A stretch of 64,000 bases of DNA from NCBI RefSeq assembly GCF_004362825.1, contig NZ_SNXZ01000005.1:248001-312000 (forward strand), written 5' to 3'. This document shows, piece after piece, positions 21,893 through 30,014 of the stretch; position 1 is the first letter of the stretch, and each line of letters opens with the position of its first letter. The stretch comes from Labedaea rhizosphaerae. GTDB lineage: Bacteria; Actinomycetota; Actinomycetes; Mycobacteriales; Pseudonocardiaceae. The translations under genes were made by a program, and so were the position numbers. The notes below the pieces were generated by a model that saw only the letters and a program-made list of their open reading frames with translations, was not told the origin of the DNA and ran no database searches.

Positions 21893-23638
21893 TCACCGCA
21901 GCCAGCGGTCGAACCACGCCCTGGTGCGGTGCAGCACGTCGAGCTGGTTCGCCCGCTTGCGCAGCGAATGACCTTCGCCCGGGTACACCAGGAACTCGTG
22001 CTCGACGCCGTGGTGCCGCAATGCCCGGCGCAGGAATTCCGCTTGGGACAGCGGGACATTGGTGTCGTCGGCGCCGTGCACGATGAGCACCGGCGTGTGG
22101 ATCGACGACGCGTAGGAGATCGGGCTCGCCCGGTCGTGCGGGTGCGGGCCCGGACCTTCCCAGCCGAAGCTGCCGGAGAGCGCCGCCTCGAACGCGCCCC
22201 ACTCCCCCGTGACCGCCTGCATGCCCCAGTCGGTGATACCCGCACCGACCAGGGCCGCGGCGAACCGGTCGGTCTGCCCGACGGCCCACGCGGCCGTGAA
22301 CCCGCCCTGGCTCCAGCCCGCGATGCCGAGCCGGTCCGGGTCGGCGACGCCTTCGTCGACGAGCAGGTCGATCCCGGTCAGGATGTCGGTCCACTCGGCT
22401 TGGCCGAGCGCGCCGACGATGCTGGCGGCGAAGGCGTGCCCGTGTCCTTGGCCGCCACGGGCATTGGGCAGGAAGACGGCGTAGCCCGCGTGCGCCAGCC
22501 ACTGCCCGGACGGGGCCCAGTGCAGGGTGATCTCGTCGGCGTAGCGGTCGTAGGGACCGCCGTGCACGATGGTGATCAACGGGAACGGCCCGTCGTCCTC
22601 GGTTTTGCCCGGTGGCAGGACCAGCAGCCCGTCGAGGTCGAGACCGTCCTCGGCCCGGTAGGCCAGCCGTCGCTGCTTGCCCCAGGTCACGTCCCGCAGT
22701 TCCGGGCGCAGGTCGGCGCACGGGGTGAGCGGCTCGCCGATCCGGCCCGTGCACACGGTTTTCGGCCAGGTGGGGTCGCCCACCACCGCCGCGATCACCT
22801 GGCCGTCGCGGCTCACGCTCAGCTGCTCGACCCGGCCGGTGAACCGGGCGCGCTCGCCGTCCAGGTCGCGCAGGGTGGTGTCGAGGCCGTCGGCGACGAG
22901 CACCAGCGGCCGCCCGTCGGTCTGGACGAGTTCGATCGGGCACGCGGGCATGCCCTCGGTCAGGTTGCGGTGCTCGCCGTCCGGACCGATGTCGAACACG
23001 GCGGTGCCTGCGTGCAGTTCGGGCGGCGTCAACGCCAGGTAGGCCACGTGCCAGCCGTCGTCGGCCCGCCACCACACCGGCGACTCGGCAGCCGCCGGGG
23101 TGGTGCCCAGGTCGCGCACCGTTCCGGTCGCGAGGTCGACGACGTGCAGCGCGGGCGTCAGCAGGCCCGGGTCGATCTCCGGCGACGCCCAGGTGAGCAC
23201 GGCCAGCGCCGCGCCGTCGGGCCGCAATGCCGCCTCGGCGACGTGGCGGCCGGCGAACCCGTCGACCGCGCGCACGTCGCCGTGGAGCAGCAGCCACAGC
23301 CCGGACTCGGCGATGATCGCGAACGAGTCCGCATCGGACAGTGGCACGAATCCGTCCACGCCGCCGGGCCAGGCCGTGACCGCTTCGCCGCCGCGGTGGA
23401 CTTGCCGATTGACCAGGTACAGCAACGACTCCGAGTCCTGTGTCCACTTTGGGCCATTCAGGTCGCCGGTGGCCACGCACCGTGGCTCCGTCGTGCCGTC
23501 CACGACCCACAGCTCCCGCTCCGGGACGTCGCCCGTCCGGCCGAAAGGAGCCGCGACGTAAGCGACCCGCCGGCCGTCCGGCGACACCGCCGGCGCCGAG
23601 GGAATCCGGCCATCCACCACCATCTCCGCGGTCAGCAT
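21893..23638 (-). CDS. S9-family prolyl oligopeptidase/acylaminoacyl-peptidase
   Basis: 581 residues. The N-terminal two-thirds form a beta-propeller with PDGRRVAYV-type blades. The C-terminal alpha/beta-hydrolase domain has nucleophile Ser443 in GWSQGG, the acid in HGADDTNVP and the catalytic His in GEGHSLRK. HGGPYDRY supplies the oxyanion loop typical of S9C. There is no signal peptide, so it acts in the cytoplasm on short peptides. It is divergent from the PH-domain membrane protein gene at 23715. Confidence 0.87.
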   Translation of the reverse strand: MLTAEMVVDGRIPSAPAVSPDGRRVAYVAAPFGRTGDVPERELWVVDGTTEPRCVATGDLNGPKWTQDSESLLYLVNRQVHRGGEAVTAWPGGVDGFVPLSDADSFAIIAESGLWLLLHGDVRAVDGFAGRHVAEAALRPDGAALAVLTWASPEIDPGLLTPALHVVDLATGTVRDLGTTPAAAESPVWWRADDGWHVAYLALTPPELHAGTAVFDIGPDGEHRNLTEGMPACPIELVQTDGRPLVLVADGLDTTLRDLDGERARFTGRVEQLSVSRDGQVIAAVVGDPTWPKTVCTGRIGEPLTPCADLRPELRDVTWGKQRRLAYRAEDGLDLDGLLVLPPGKTEDDGPFPLITIVHGGPYDRYADEITLHWAPSGQWLAHAGYAVFLPNARGGQGHGHAFAASIVGALGQAEWTDILTGIDLLVDEGVADPDRLGIAGWSQGGFTAAWAVGQTDRFAAALVGAGITDWGMQAVTGEWGAFEAALSGSFGWEGPGPHPHDRASPISYASSIHTPVLIVHGADDTNVPLSQAEFLRRALRHHGVEHEFLVYPGEGHSLRKRANQLDVLHRTRAWFDRWLR

Positions 23639-23714
23639 GGGACCCAGGATGCCGGACGCGGCAGGTAGCGGTCACCAACGGTCGCGGCCGGGCGGGCGCT
23701 GCCACGATCGGCCC

Positions 23715-24434
23715 ATGACCCCGCGGACCTACCGGACCCCCTGGCAGATCGTGCCGGTCCTGCTCGGCGTCATCGCCCTCGGCGTGGCGCGGCTGCTGTT
23801 CAAGGCGCACAACGAGGACGTCGGCGGCACCGGTGAGCTGATCATCATCGGGTGCGCCGTGCTGTTCGCCGGGCTGCTGATCGCCGCCGTCCTCCGTGCG
23901 CGTACCACGGTGGACCAGGACGGCATCGTGGTGCACTCGCTGGTGCGCGCGAAGCGGTACCGCTGGCCGGACATCGCCGAACTGCGGATCGAACGGGCCG
24001 ACCGGACTACCATGTCGCGTGCGACGTTCCCCAACGTGATCCTCTACGACCGCGACCTCAAGCGAGTGGTCCTGTCGAACATCAGCGACAAGCGGCTCGG
24101 CGGCGCCGACGCGCTCGCGCGGGAACTGACCGAGCTGCGGCAGGCGTGGCAGGCCGGCCGCGGCCCGGACTGGCGACCGCGCCACGAAGAACTCGCGCAG
24201 CTGGACCGGCGCGCGGCCCGGACCATCCCGGTGATCGCGATCTACCTGGCGGCGTTGGGCATCGGCATGGTGTCGATGGTGCTGACGCTGATCATCTCGC
24301 TGGCGATCCTCGAAGCGCCGCAAAACGGGAACACCGCGTTCGGGGAGCCGTTCATCTTCGGCGTGCCCGCGGTGCTCGCCGTGCTCACGTTCGCGTTCGG
24401 GCTGGTCTGGCGGCACCGGCGGCGGCAGGCCTAG
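23715..24434 (+). CDS. Membrane protein with PH-like domain
   Basis: 239 residues. Two TM segments lie at about 12-30 and 42-60. A soluble beta-rich stretch follows (TTVDQDGIVVHSLVRAKRYRWPDIAELRIE), which reads as the DUF/bacterial PH fold. Two more hydrophobic segments lie at about 167-195 and 208-230. Function is unknown; such proteins are common in actinomycetes. The DUF952-like gene follows at 24449, 14 bases after the stop. Confidence 0.6.
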   Translation: MTPRTYRTPWQIVPVLLGVIALGVARLLFKAHNEDVGGTGELIIIGCAVLFAGLLIAAVLRARTTVDQDGIVVHSLVRAKRYRWPDIAELRIERADRTTMSRATFPNVILYDRDLKRVVLSNISDKRLGGADALARELTELRQAWQAGRGPDWRPRHEELAQLDRRAARTIPVIAIYLAALGIGMVSMVLTLIISLAILEAPQNGNTAFGEPFIFGVPAVLAVLTFAFGLVWRHRRRQA

Positions 24435-24448
24435 TAACGTCGCTGGTC

Positions 24449-24814
24449 GTGATCTTGCACATCGTGCCGAGGGGTGAATACCGGCCCGGTCAGGACATCC
24501 GGCCGGTGCCACCAACGGCGTTCGTGCACTGCTCGGACTACGGGACCGTCCACCTGCCCGCCGGGCGGCTGTTCGCCGGGCGCACGGACCTGCTGCTCCT
24601 GCAGGTCGACCCGGCCGCGCTGGACGTGCCGTTGCGCTGGGAGCCAGGCGATCCACCGTCACCCGACGGCGTCTGGTTCCCGCACGTCTACGGGCCCATC
24701 CCGGCGGCGGCGGTGGTCGCGGTGCACGAGTTCCCACCGGCACCCGACGGCACGTTCCGGTTGCCGCCCGCTCTGGCCACCCACGATCGGGGACAGCCCG
24801 CCAGCCAATCTTGA
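24449..24814 (+). CDS. DUF952-like protein
   Basis: 121 residues. I recognise a DUF952-like pattern: FVHCSDYGTVHLPAGRLFAG near the N-terminus, then LLLLQVDPAALDVPLRWEPG and FPHVYGPIPAAAVVAVHEFPP. DUF952 relates to the ADP-ribosyl/RES-like fold, but the catalytic role here is unknown. The start is GTG at 24449. It lies 14 bp after the PH-like gene and 32 bp before fur, so the three may be one transcript. Confidence 0.62.
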   Translation: MILHIVPRGEYRPGQDIRPVPPTAFVHCSDYGTVHLPAGRLFAGRTDLLLLQVDPAALDVPLRWEPGDPPSPDGVWFPHVYGPIPAAAVVAVHEFPPAPDGTFRLPPALATHDRGQPASQS

Positions 24815-24846
24815 TTCGTTCCAGTTTATCCGGCAGACTTCCCGGC

Positions 24847-25272
24847 GTGCCAACGACGATGGACTTCGAGCGGATGCTGCGCCGCGCGTCCCTGCGGGTG
24901 ACCCGGCCGCGCATGGCCGTGCTGTCCGCGGTGCACCAGCACCCCCACGCCGACACGGAGTCGATCATCGGCCAGGTGCGCGCGGATCTGGGTGGCGTCT
25001 CCCAGCAGGCGGTCTACGACGTGCTGCGGGCGCTCACCACGGCGGGCCTGCTGCGCCGCATCGAACCCACGGGCCCGGTCGCGCGCTACGAGGCCCGCAT
25101 CGCCGACAACCACCACCACATCGTGTGCCGCTCGTGCGGCGCGGTCGAGGACATCGACTGCGCGGTCGACACCATGCCCTGCCTGACCCCGTCGAACGCG
25201 GCGGGCTTCACCATCGACGAGGCCGAAGTCGTCTACCGCGGCGTGTGCCCCAGCTGCGCGGCCGCCAACTAG
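24847..25272 (+). CDS. Fur-family metalloregulator
   Basis: 141 residues from GTG 24847, or 137 from ATG 24859; neither has a clear ribosome-binding site. The winged helix is SLRVTRPRMAVLSAV to VSQQAVYDVLRALTTAGLLRRIE. The metal-sensing residues are DNHHHIVCRSCG and the structural zinc site Cys94, Cys97, Cys134, Cys137. The HHH plus CxxC pair resembles FurA, the oxidative-stress branch that normally precedes katG. No katG is next to it here. It converges with the NlpC/P60 gene, with 4 bp between stops. Confidence 0.87.
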   Translation: MPTTMDFERMLRRASLRVTRPRMAVLSAVHQHPHADTESIIGQVRADLGGVSQQAVYDVLRALTTAGLLRRIEPTGPVARYEARIADNHHHIVCRSCGAVEDIDCAVDTMPCLTPSNAAGFTIDEAEVVYRGVCPSCAAAN

Positions 25273-25276
25273 CGGT

Positions 25277-25885
25277 TCACGGGATCGGGCGCGTGGCGTA
25301 CTGGACCAGGGTGTTGTCGCGGCGCATGGGAACGATGCGCACGTTCAGCCCCGACTGCGGGGCCTCGATCATCTGCCCGTTGCCGATGTACATCGCGACG
25401 TGGTGGATGTGGCCTTTCCCGCCCGCGCCGGCGTAGAAGACCATGTCGCCCGGCTGGATCTGGTCGAGCGGCACGTGCGGACCCTGTCCCGCCTCGGCCG
25501 CCGCCGGCCGGTGCACGTTCGCGCCCGAGCCCGCGAAGGCGTACTCCATCAGCCCCGAGCAGTCGAACCCGATCTTCTTGAAGTCCCCGTGCGCGTCCGC
25601 GGGGCCGCCGTGGTCGGTGATGCCCCGCGTGGGCCCGTTGGCGTTGCCGCCACCCCATGCATAAGGCACACCCAGTTGCGACTTCGCCCGGTCGATGGCC
25701 GCCTGCACCCGCGCGTTGCGGTCGCCTGGCGGCGCCGCGGCCGCGAAGGCCTCGACCTGCCGCTGGTAAATGCCGTCAACGGAGTTCTTCCACCCGGTCA
25801 CCGCGTCCACCGCCGCCTGGGTCACCGGCGCCACCACCTTTCCGCCACTCACGGGCAAGTTGTGGCAGACGACGCGGCTCAGCAC
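25277..25885 (-). CDS. NlpC/P60-family peptidoglycan endopeptidase
   Basis: 202 residues from GTG 25885; a later GTG at 25825 with upstream GGAAAGG is also plausible. The NlpC/P60 domain is C-terminal: GVPYAWGGG, catalytic Cys109 in FDCSGLMEYAF, DQIQPGDMVFY and catalytic His162 in HHVAMYIGNG. The family cleaves D-Glu-mDAP bonds in stem peptides. No signal peptide is visible. The next gene, divergent, is an ESX-substrate-like protein, so non-classical export is conceivable but unproven. Confidence 0.8.
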   Translation of the reverse strand: MLSRVVCHNLPVSGGKVVAPVTQAAVDAVTGWKNSVDGIYQRQVEAFAAAAPPGDRNARVQAAIDRAKSQLGVPYAWGGGNANGPTRGITDHGGPADAHGDFKKIGFDCSGLMEYAFAGSGANVHRPAAAEAGQGPHVPLDQIQPGDMVFYAGAGGKGHIHHVAMYIGNGQMIEAPQSGLNVRIVPMRRDNTLVQYATRPIP

Positions 25886-25933
25886 AACGCGGATGCCCTA
25901 CCCCGGCCAGCGCCGTTGCCGGTTCCGGACACC

Positions 25934-25957
25934 GGGCATGTGGGCATGTGGGCATGT
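25934..25957. repeat. 8-bp tandem repeat upstream of the orphan ESX-substrate gene
   Basis: Three exact copies of gggcatgt plus a partial fourth (gggca). The last copy merges into the ESX promoter motif at 25953-25972, so copy number could alter spacing to an upstream promoter element. Confidence 0.8.
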
Positions 25958-25972
25958 GGGCAAAACTGCCGT
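25953..25972 (+). promoter_or_regulatory. ESX-associated motif, copy 1 (CANGTGGGYANNNNTGCCGT)
   Basis: catgtgggcaaaactgccgt, ending 35 bp before the ATG of the orphan ESX-substrate gene. Its core is the interrupted palindrome GGCA-N4-TGCC. Closely matching copies lie upstream of three ESX transcription units (36452-36471, 36537-36556, 40602-40622). Confidence 0.6.
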
Positions 25973-26007
25973 TGGGACGGCCGGGCACCGGATCTACCGT
26001 TCGCCGC

Positions 26008-26928
26008 ATGGTGAACGCGCAGCAGGGTTTCCGCGTCGAACACGAGGCGCTGCAACTGGCCGCGAACCGGCTGCCGCAGCAGTCCTCGGCGCTGACCAAG
26101 ATCCGCGGCGCGGTGACCGCGCACCAGGTCGCGGGGACCTCGTTCGGCAAGGTGTCCGGCTCGCCCTCGGCCGCCTCGGCGCACGACACCACCATCCGGC
26201 AGCTCGCCCAGAACCTGGACCGGCACGCCAAGCGGATCGACGAGCTCACCCGGGGCGTGAGCTCCAGCGACGCCGACGTGAAGTCCTTCGACGAGCAGAA
26301 GGCGGACCAGCAGAAGGTCCAGGGCGCGGCGATCCCGGGCGCGGAGATCATCCACAACACCGACGGCCACGACAGCTTCCTGATCACGCCGACCAACAAG
26401 AACTGGTCGCCGTTCACCCTGCCCAACACCGCGGGCAACCACCAGGGCTTCAACGTCGACACCCCGCCCGGCTTCTTCGACGCGAGCCACACCTACAGCG
26501 TCGACACGCCGACGAAGATCCCGTGGGACACCGGGCGCGACGCGGTCCAGCAGGCGCTGATCGAGAACCCGGTGCCGAACTCCGACCACCACGCGGCCAC
26601 CCCGGACGGCGCCACCAACGACGCCCTCGGCTGGGCCCCGAGCAAGGTCAGCTCGTACGTGGTGCCCTCGCAGGACCCGGGCAAGTACACCGACATGGTC
26701 GTCAACTACACGCAGCCCGACCACACCCTGTCCCCCGGGTTCGTGCTGCGCCGCGGCGCGCTCGCCCCCGACGGCACCATCACCATCGAGAGCTGGGGCG
26801 AAGGCCGCGCGTGGCAGCAGAGCTGGCCGATCGAGTGGATGACCGGGGCGCTCAGCAACTCCGTGTGGGACGCCAACCAGCGCGACATCGCGAACATCGC
26901 GATGCAACGGCTGGGTATGCCGCATTAG
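26008..26928 (+). CDS. Orphan ESX-substrate-like protein (EspC-type N-domain, novel C-domain)
   Basis: 306 residues. Residues 1-110 are helical and match the N-terminal module of the ESX genes at 44256 and 45113: GFRVEHEALQLAANRLPQQ, then SFGKVSGSPSAASAH and a second long helix. Residues of about 118-306 are rich in Trp, Asn, Pro and Asp, probably beta-rich, and I recognise no family. It lies 7 kb from the nearest ESX component and shares its promoter motif. I infer a secreted effector whose C-terminal half carries the activity. No immunity-like gene is adjacent: the next genes are an MFS exporter and, divergently, NlpC/P60. The start is ATG 26008 with no clear ribosome-binding site. Confidence 0.65.
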   Translation: MVNAQQGFRVEHEALQLAANRLPQQSSALTKIRGAVTAHQVAGTSFGKVSGSPSAASAHDTTIRQLAQNLDRHAKRIDELTRGVSSSDADVKSFDEQKADQQKVQGAAIPGAEIIHNTDGHDSFLITPTNKNWSPFTLPNTAGNHQGFNVDTPPGFFDASHTYSVDTPTKIPWDTGRDAVQQALIENPVPNSDHHAATPDGATNDALGWAPSKVSSYVVPSQDPGKYTDMVVNYTQPDHTLSPGFVLRRGALAPDGTITIESWGEGRAWQQSWPIEWMTGALSNSVWDANQRDIANIAMQRLGMPH

Positions 26929-27198
26929 GCGGTTCGGCCTACTCGTCTTGCTCCGGCCGAAGCCGATCAACCGTCAGTCGTAGTGCACGGCGTAAGGTCA
27001 CCCGCCTCGGTGATACCGCCGGGCCGCGACACCTGGCTCTTAGTCACGCAAAGCCTCGATTCCGATGCCGCCCGTGACATATTCTGAGCCAGGTGCGCGC
27101 TGCTCGTGCGCATGCGACGGTCACGGGGGACCAGCGGCGGTGTCGGTCGCGGCCAGTGCGCCGACGCCGCGGACAGCTGCGGGGACGAGGGGGAGTTG

Positions 27199-28455
27199 GT
27201 GGCGCGAGCCGCGAGCGGGGTGACGTTTCTCGGCGTGCTCAAGGTGCGGGAGTTCCGCGCCCTGTGGACCGCAGAAGTCCTGTCGGTGCTCGGCGACCAG
27301 CTCGCGCGGGTGGCGCTGGCCATCCTGGTGTTCGACCGCACCGAATCGGCGGCGCTGACCGGCCTGACCTATGCGCTGACCTTTGTGCCCACGCTGCTCG
27401 GCGGGATCCTGCTCGGCGGCTGGGGTGACCGGTACCCGCGCCGCGACGTCATGGTGATCGCCGACGTGATCCGCGCGGTGCTCGTCGGGCTGATGATCGT
27501 GCCGGGCATGCCGCTGTGGGTCCTGTGCGTGCTGGTCGCGGTCATGACCTTGTTCTTCGGGCCGTTCAAGGCCGCCCAGCAAGCGCTGCTGCCCGACGTG
27601 CTCGAGGGCGAGGCGTACCTGACCGGGATGGCGCTGCGCAACCTCACGAGCCAATCGGCGCAGCTGGTGGCCTTCGCCGGCGGTGGCCTCCTGGTCGCCG
27701 CGGTGAGCCCGACGGCGGGGCTCGCGCTGGACGCGGCCACGTTCGTGGTGTCGGCGTTGTTGATCCGCTTCGGGGTCCGGGAGCGGCCGGCGGCCGTGAC
27801 GGAAGCGGAGGAGGACCGGGCCACGGGGGTGCGCGCGTTCCTGTACCGAACCGGCGCCGGAGCGCGCCTCGTGTGGCGGGATCCGGCGCTGCGCGCGCTC
27901 GTGGCGCTGAACTGGCTTGCCGGGTTCTACGTCGTGCCGGAGGCGCTCGCGGCGCCGTACGCGAACGCGATCGGCGCGGGCACCGGCGCCGCGGTCGGCT
28001 GGCTCATGGCCGCCGACCCGATCGGCAGCGTGATCGGGGCCTGGATCTTCGGTCGCCGGTGGATCCCCGAGCCGGTCCAGGTCCGCGGCCTGGGCGTGCT
28101 CGGGATCCTGGCCGGTATCCCCCTGATCCTGTGTCTACTGTGGCCTGGACTCGTCACGGGAATGCTCTTCTTCGCCCTGTCGGGCCTGCTGGCGACGGGG
28201 TACAACATCCAGGGCACCGTCAACTTCGTCCGGCGGCTGCCGAACAACCAGCGTGCGCAAGGCTCGGGACTGAACTCCGCGGGCCTGATCACCGTCCAGG
28301 GCCTCGGCGCGCTCGTGGCGGGGTTGCTCGCGGACGCGATCGGCCCGGCCCATGCCATCGCCGCGGCCGGTGCGGCGGGTGCACTCGTCGCTGTTCCCAT
28401 CGCCGTGGCGTGGAACCGGGCGCGCGGCTCATCCGCCGACACATCGGAGGCCTAG
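27199..28455 (+). CDS. MFS transporter, EntS-like (MFS_3) drug/siderophore exporter family
   Basis: 418 residues and about 12 TM segments. The MFS loop 2-3 motif GGWGDRYPRRDV is intact and FREFRALW-like residues precede TM1. The NFVRRLPNNQRAQGSGL loop is typical of the MFS_3 group (enterobactin exporter EntS, macrolide exporters). The start is GTG 27199 after GGGGGAG. The 270 bp upstream hold no gene that I can support. No biosynthetic cluster is adjacent, so the substrate is unknown. Confidence 0.8.
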   Translation: MARAASGVTFLGVLKVREFRALWTAEVLSVLGDQLARVALAILVFDRTESAALTGLTYALTFVPTLLGGILLGGWGDRYPRRDVMVIADVIRAVLVGLMIVPGMPLWVLCVLVAVMTLFFGPFKAAQQALLPDVLEGEAYLTGMALRNLTSQSAQLVAFAGGGLLVAAVSPTAGLALDAATFVVSALLIRFGVRERPAAVTEAEEDRATGVRAFLYRTGAGARLVWRDPALRALVALNWLAGFYVVPEALAAPYANAIGAGTGAAVGWLMAADPIGSVIGAWIFGRRWIPEPVQVRGLGVLGILAGIPLILCLLWPGLVTGMLFFALSGLLATGYNIQGTVNFVRRLPNNQRAQGSGLNSAGLITVQGLGALVAGLLADAIGPAHAIAAAGAAGALVAVPIAVAWNRARGSSADTSEA

Positions 28456-28463
28456 GTGGACGT

Positions 28464-28596
28464 CAGTTGTCGCGGTTGCGCACAGCGGGCCTCCCATCGC
28501 GGCTATGGCGGGTCTGATTGGATGGTGAGCATACTGTCATTGACCATGACGGCAATGGCGGTATCAGTTGTCACGGTTGCTCATGGCGGACCTCCC
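28464..28596. repeat. Pair of 32-bp imperfect direct repeats upstream of the GGDEF gene
   Basis: 28464-28495 and 28565-28596 both run cagttgtc-cggttgc and end -cctccc, with 5 mismatches in 32 bases, 101 bp apart. They lie in the leader between the MFS gene and the diguanylate cyclase gene. They could bind a regulator or reflect a local duplication. Confidence 0.6.
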
Positions 28597-28646
28597 TGGC
28601 GCTGGCACCCACCGCCTGCGCAGCCGTAGTGGGCACACCGAAGAGT

Positions 28647-29951
28647 ATGGGCGCAGAACATCAATCTAGGGCAACGACTGTGGCATTTCTTGGGGCGGTA
28701 CGACACCCCGCGGACTGGGCGCTTTGGCGCCAGCGGCCCCGGGTAATCGCGTATTGCCTGGTCACCGAGTTGGTGGCGATCTTCACCACAGTTGCCTGGT
28801 GGAAGGCCGATACTCCGACCGCGCACGACTTGGGCATGTTGGGTGCACTGGCCGGACTCGGTTTGCTGCAAGCGGAACTGAGCCGTCAGGTGGAACGCGT
28901 TCGTCGGCGCGTTTCCGGTAGCGCACATATCAACATGACGTCCGTTTGGACGCTGGCCGGCGTGCTATTGCTACCGCCCGCATTCGCCGCGGCACTCACC
29001 GCGATACTTTACGCACACCTGGCCATTCGAAGCTGGTATCGGTTGCAGCGCGTGCCCGCTTTCCGCACGGTGAGCAACGCCTGCATCATCATGCTGTGCT
29101 GCTACACGGCGGCACTGGTCATGTGCGTGGGCGGCGCGCCCGATCTCGTGACGGCGATCGACCGCGGTTGGACCGGCACCGCGACGGTCGTGCTGGCCCT
29201 GGTCGTCTACTTCGTCGTCAACGCCTTGCTGGTGCTCCCGGCCCGTGACCGCATCGGCCGCACCCTGGTCGACCTCTTCGGCGGCTGGGCCGACAACGCC
29301 CTCGAGTTCGCGACCCTCTGCCTGGGCACGCTGAACGCCCTGGCCCTGGCGAGCCAGCCCGGCCTGGCGCTGCTGGTGATCCCGCCGCTGCTGATCCTGC
29401 ACCGCGCCGTCCTGGTCCGGCAGCTGGAGGCCGCGGCCAAGCGCGACGCCAAGACCGGCGCCTTCAACCTGGTCGGCTGGCACAGCCTGGCCGAGCGGGT
29501 GCTGGCCCGCGCCGAACGCGAGAGCACGTCGTTCGGGGTGCTGATGGTCGACCTCGACCACTTCAAGTCGATCAACGACACCTTCGGCCACCTCAACGGC
29601 GACCTGGTGCTCAAGGCGGTCGCGAGCACGATCCAAGCCACGGTTCGCGACCACAACGACGCGGTCGGCCGCTTCGGTGGCGAGGAGTTCGTCGTGCTGC
29701 TGCCCGACATCTCCCACGCCGACATCCACGTGGTGGCCGAACGCATCCGCAAGGCCGTGGACGACATCGAACTCGAGCTCGACTCGAACACGGTGCTGAA
29801 CAGCCTCTCGGTCTCGATCGGGACGGCCATGTACCCGACCGCGGGCACGGCCCTGCAGCGCCTGCTCGACGCGGCGGATGCCGCGCTGTACCGGGCCAAG
29901 GCCGCGGGCCGCAACCGCGTCGTGCACACGCCCACGTCGCAGGCGTCCTAG
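28647..29951 (+). CDS. Membrane-bound diguanylate cyclase (GGDEF domain)
   Basis: 434 residues from ATG 28647. Residues 1-250 hold about seven or eight TM segments. A GGDEF domain fills the rest (KRDAKTGAFNLVGW, MVDLDHFKSINDTFGH, RFGGEEFVVLLP, ALYRAKAAGRNRV). The GGEEF active site is intact, so c-di-GMP synthesis from two GTP is expected. The product-inhibition I-site RxxD is replaced by DHND, so feedback inhibition may be lost. In filamentous actinomycetes c-di-GMP acts through BldD to hold back development. It converges with the glucanase gene across a bidirectional terminator. Confidence 0.86.
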   Translation: MGAEHQSRATTVAFLGAVRHPADWALWRQRPRVIAYCLVTELVAIFTTVAWWKADTPTAHDLGMLGALAGLGLLQAELSRQVERVRRRVSGSAHINMTSVWTLAGVLLLPPAFAAALTAILYAHLAIRSWYRLQRVPAFRTVSNACIIMLCCYTAALVMCVGGAPDLVTAIDRGWTGTATVVLALVVYFVVNALLVLPARDRIGRTLVDLFGGWADNALEFATLCLGTLNALALASQPGLALLVIPPLLILHRAVLVRQLEAAAKRDAKTGAFNLVGWHSLAERVLARAERESTSFGVLMVDLDHFKSINDTFGHLNGDLVLKAVASTIQATVRDHNDAVGRFGGEEFVVLLPDISHADIHVVAERIRKAVDDIELELDSNTVLNSLSVSIGTAMYPTAGTALQRLLDAADAALYRAKAAGRNRVVHTPTSQAS

Positions 29952-29962
29952 CGACGAGCAGC

Positions 29963-29993
29963 CGCATCCAGGACGCCCGACGCCCTGGATGCG
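29963..29993. terminator. Bidirectional hairpin terminator
   Basis: Perfect 10-bp arms cgcatccagg / cctggatgcg (29963-29972 and 29984-29993) with an 11-nt loop, centred in the 63-bp gap between convergent genes. There is no strong U-tract in either direction. Confidence 0.7.
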
Positions 29994-30014
29994 ACCGCCA
30001 TCAGCCGAGCCGGC

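Noticed and set aside
26930-26965. Terminator after the orphan ESX-substrate gene
   Set aside because: Only a 7-bp stem (ttcggcc/ggccgaa) with a 15-nt loop and a mismatch just outside; too weak to annotate.
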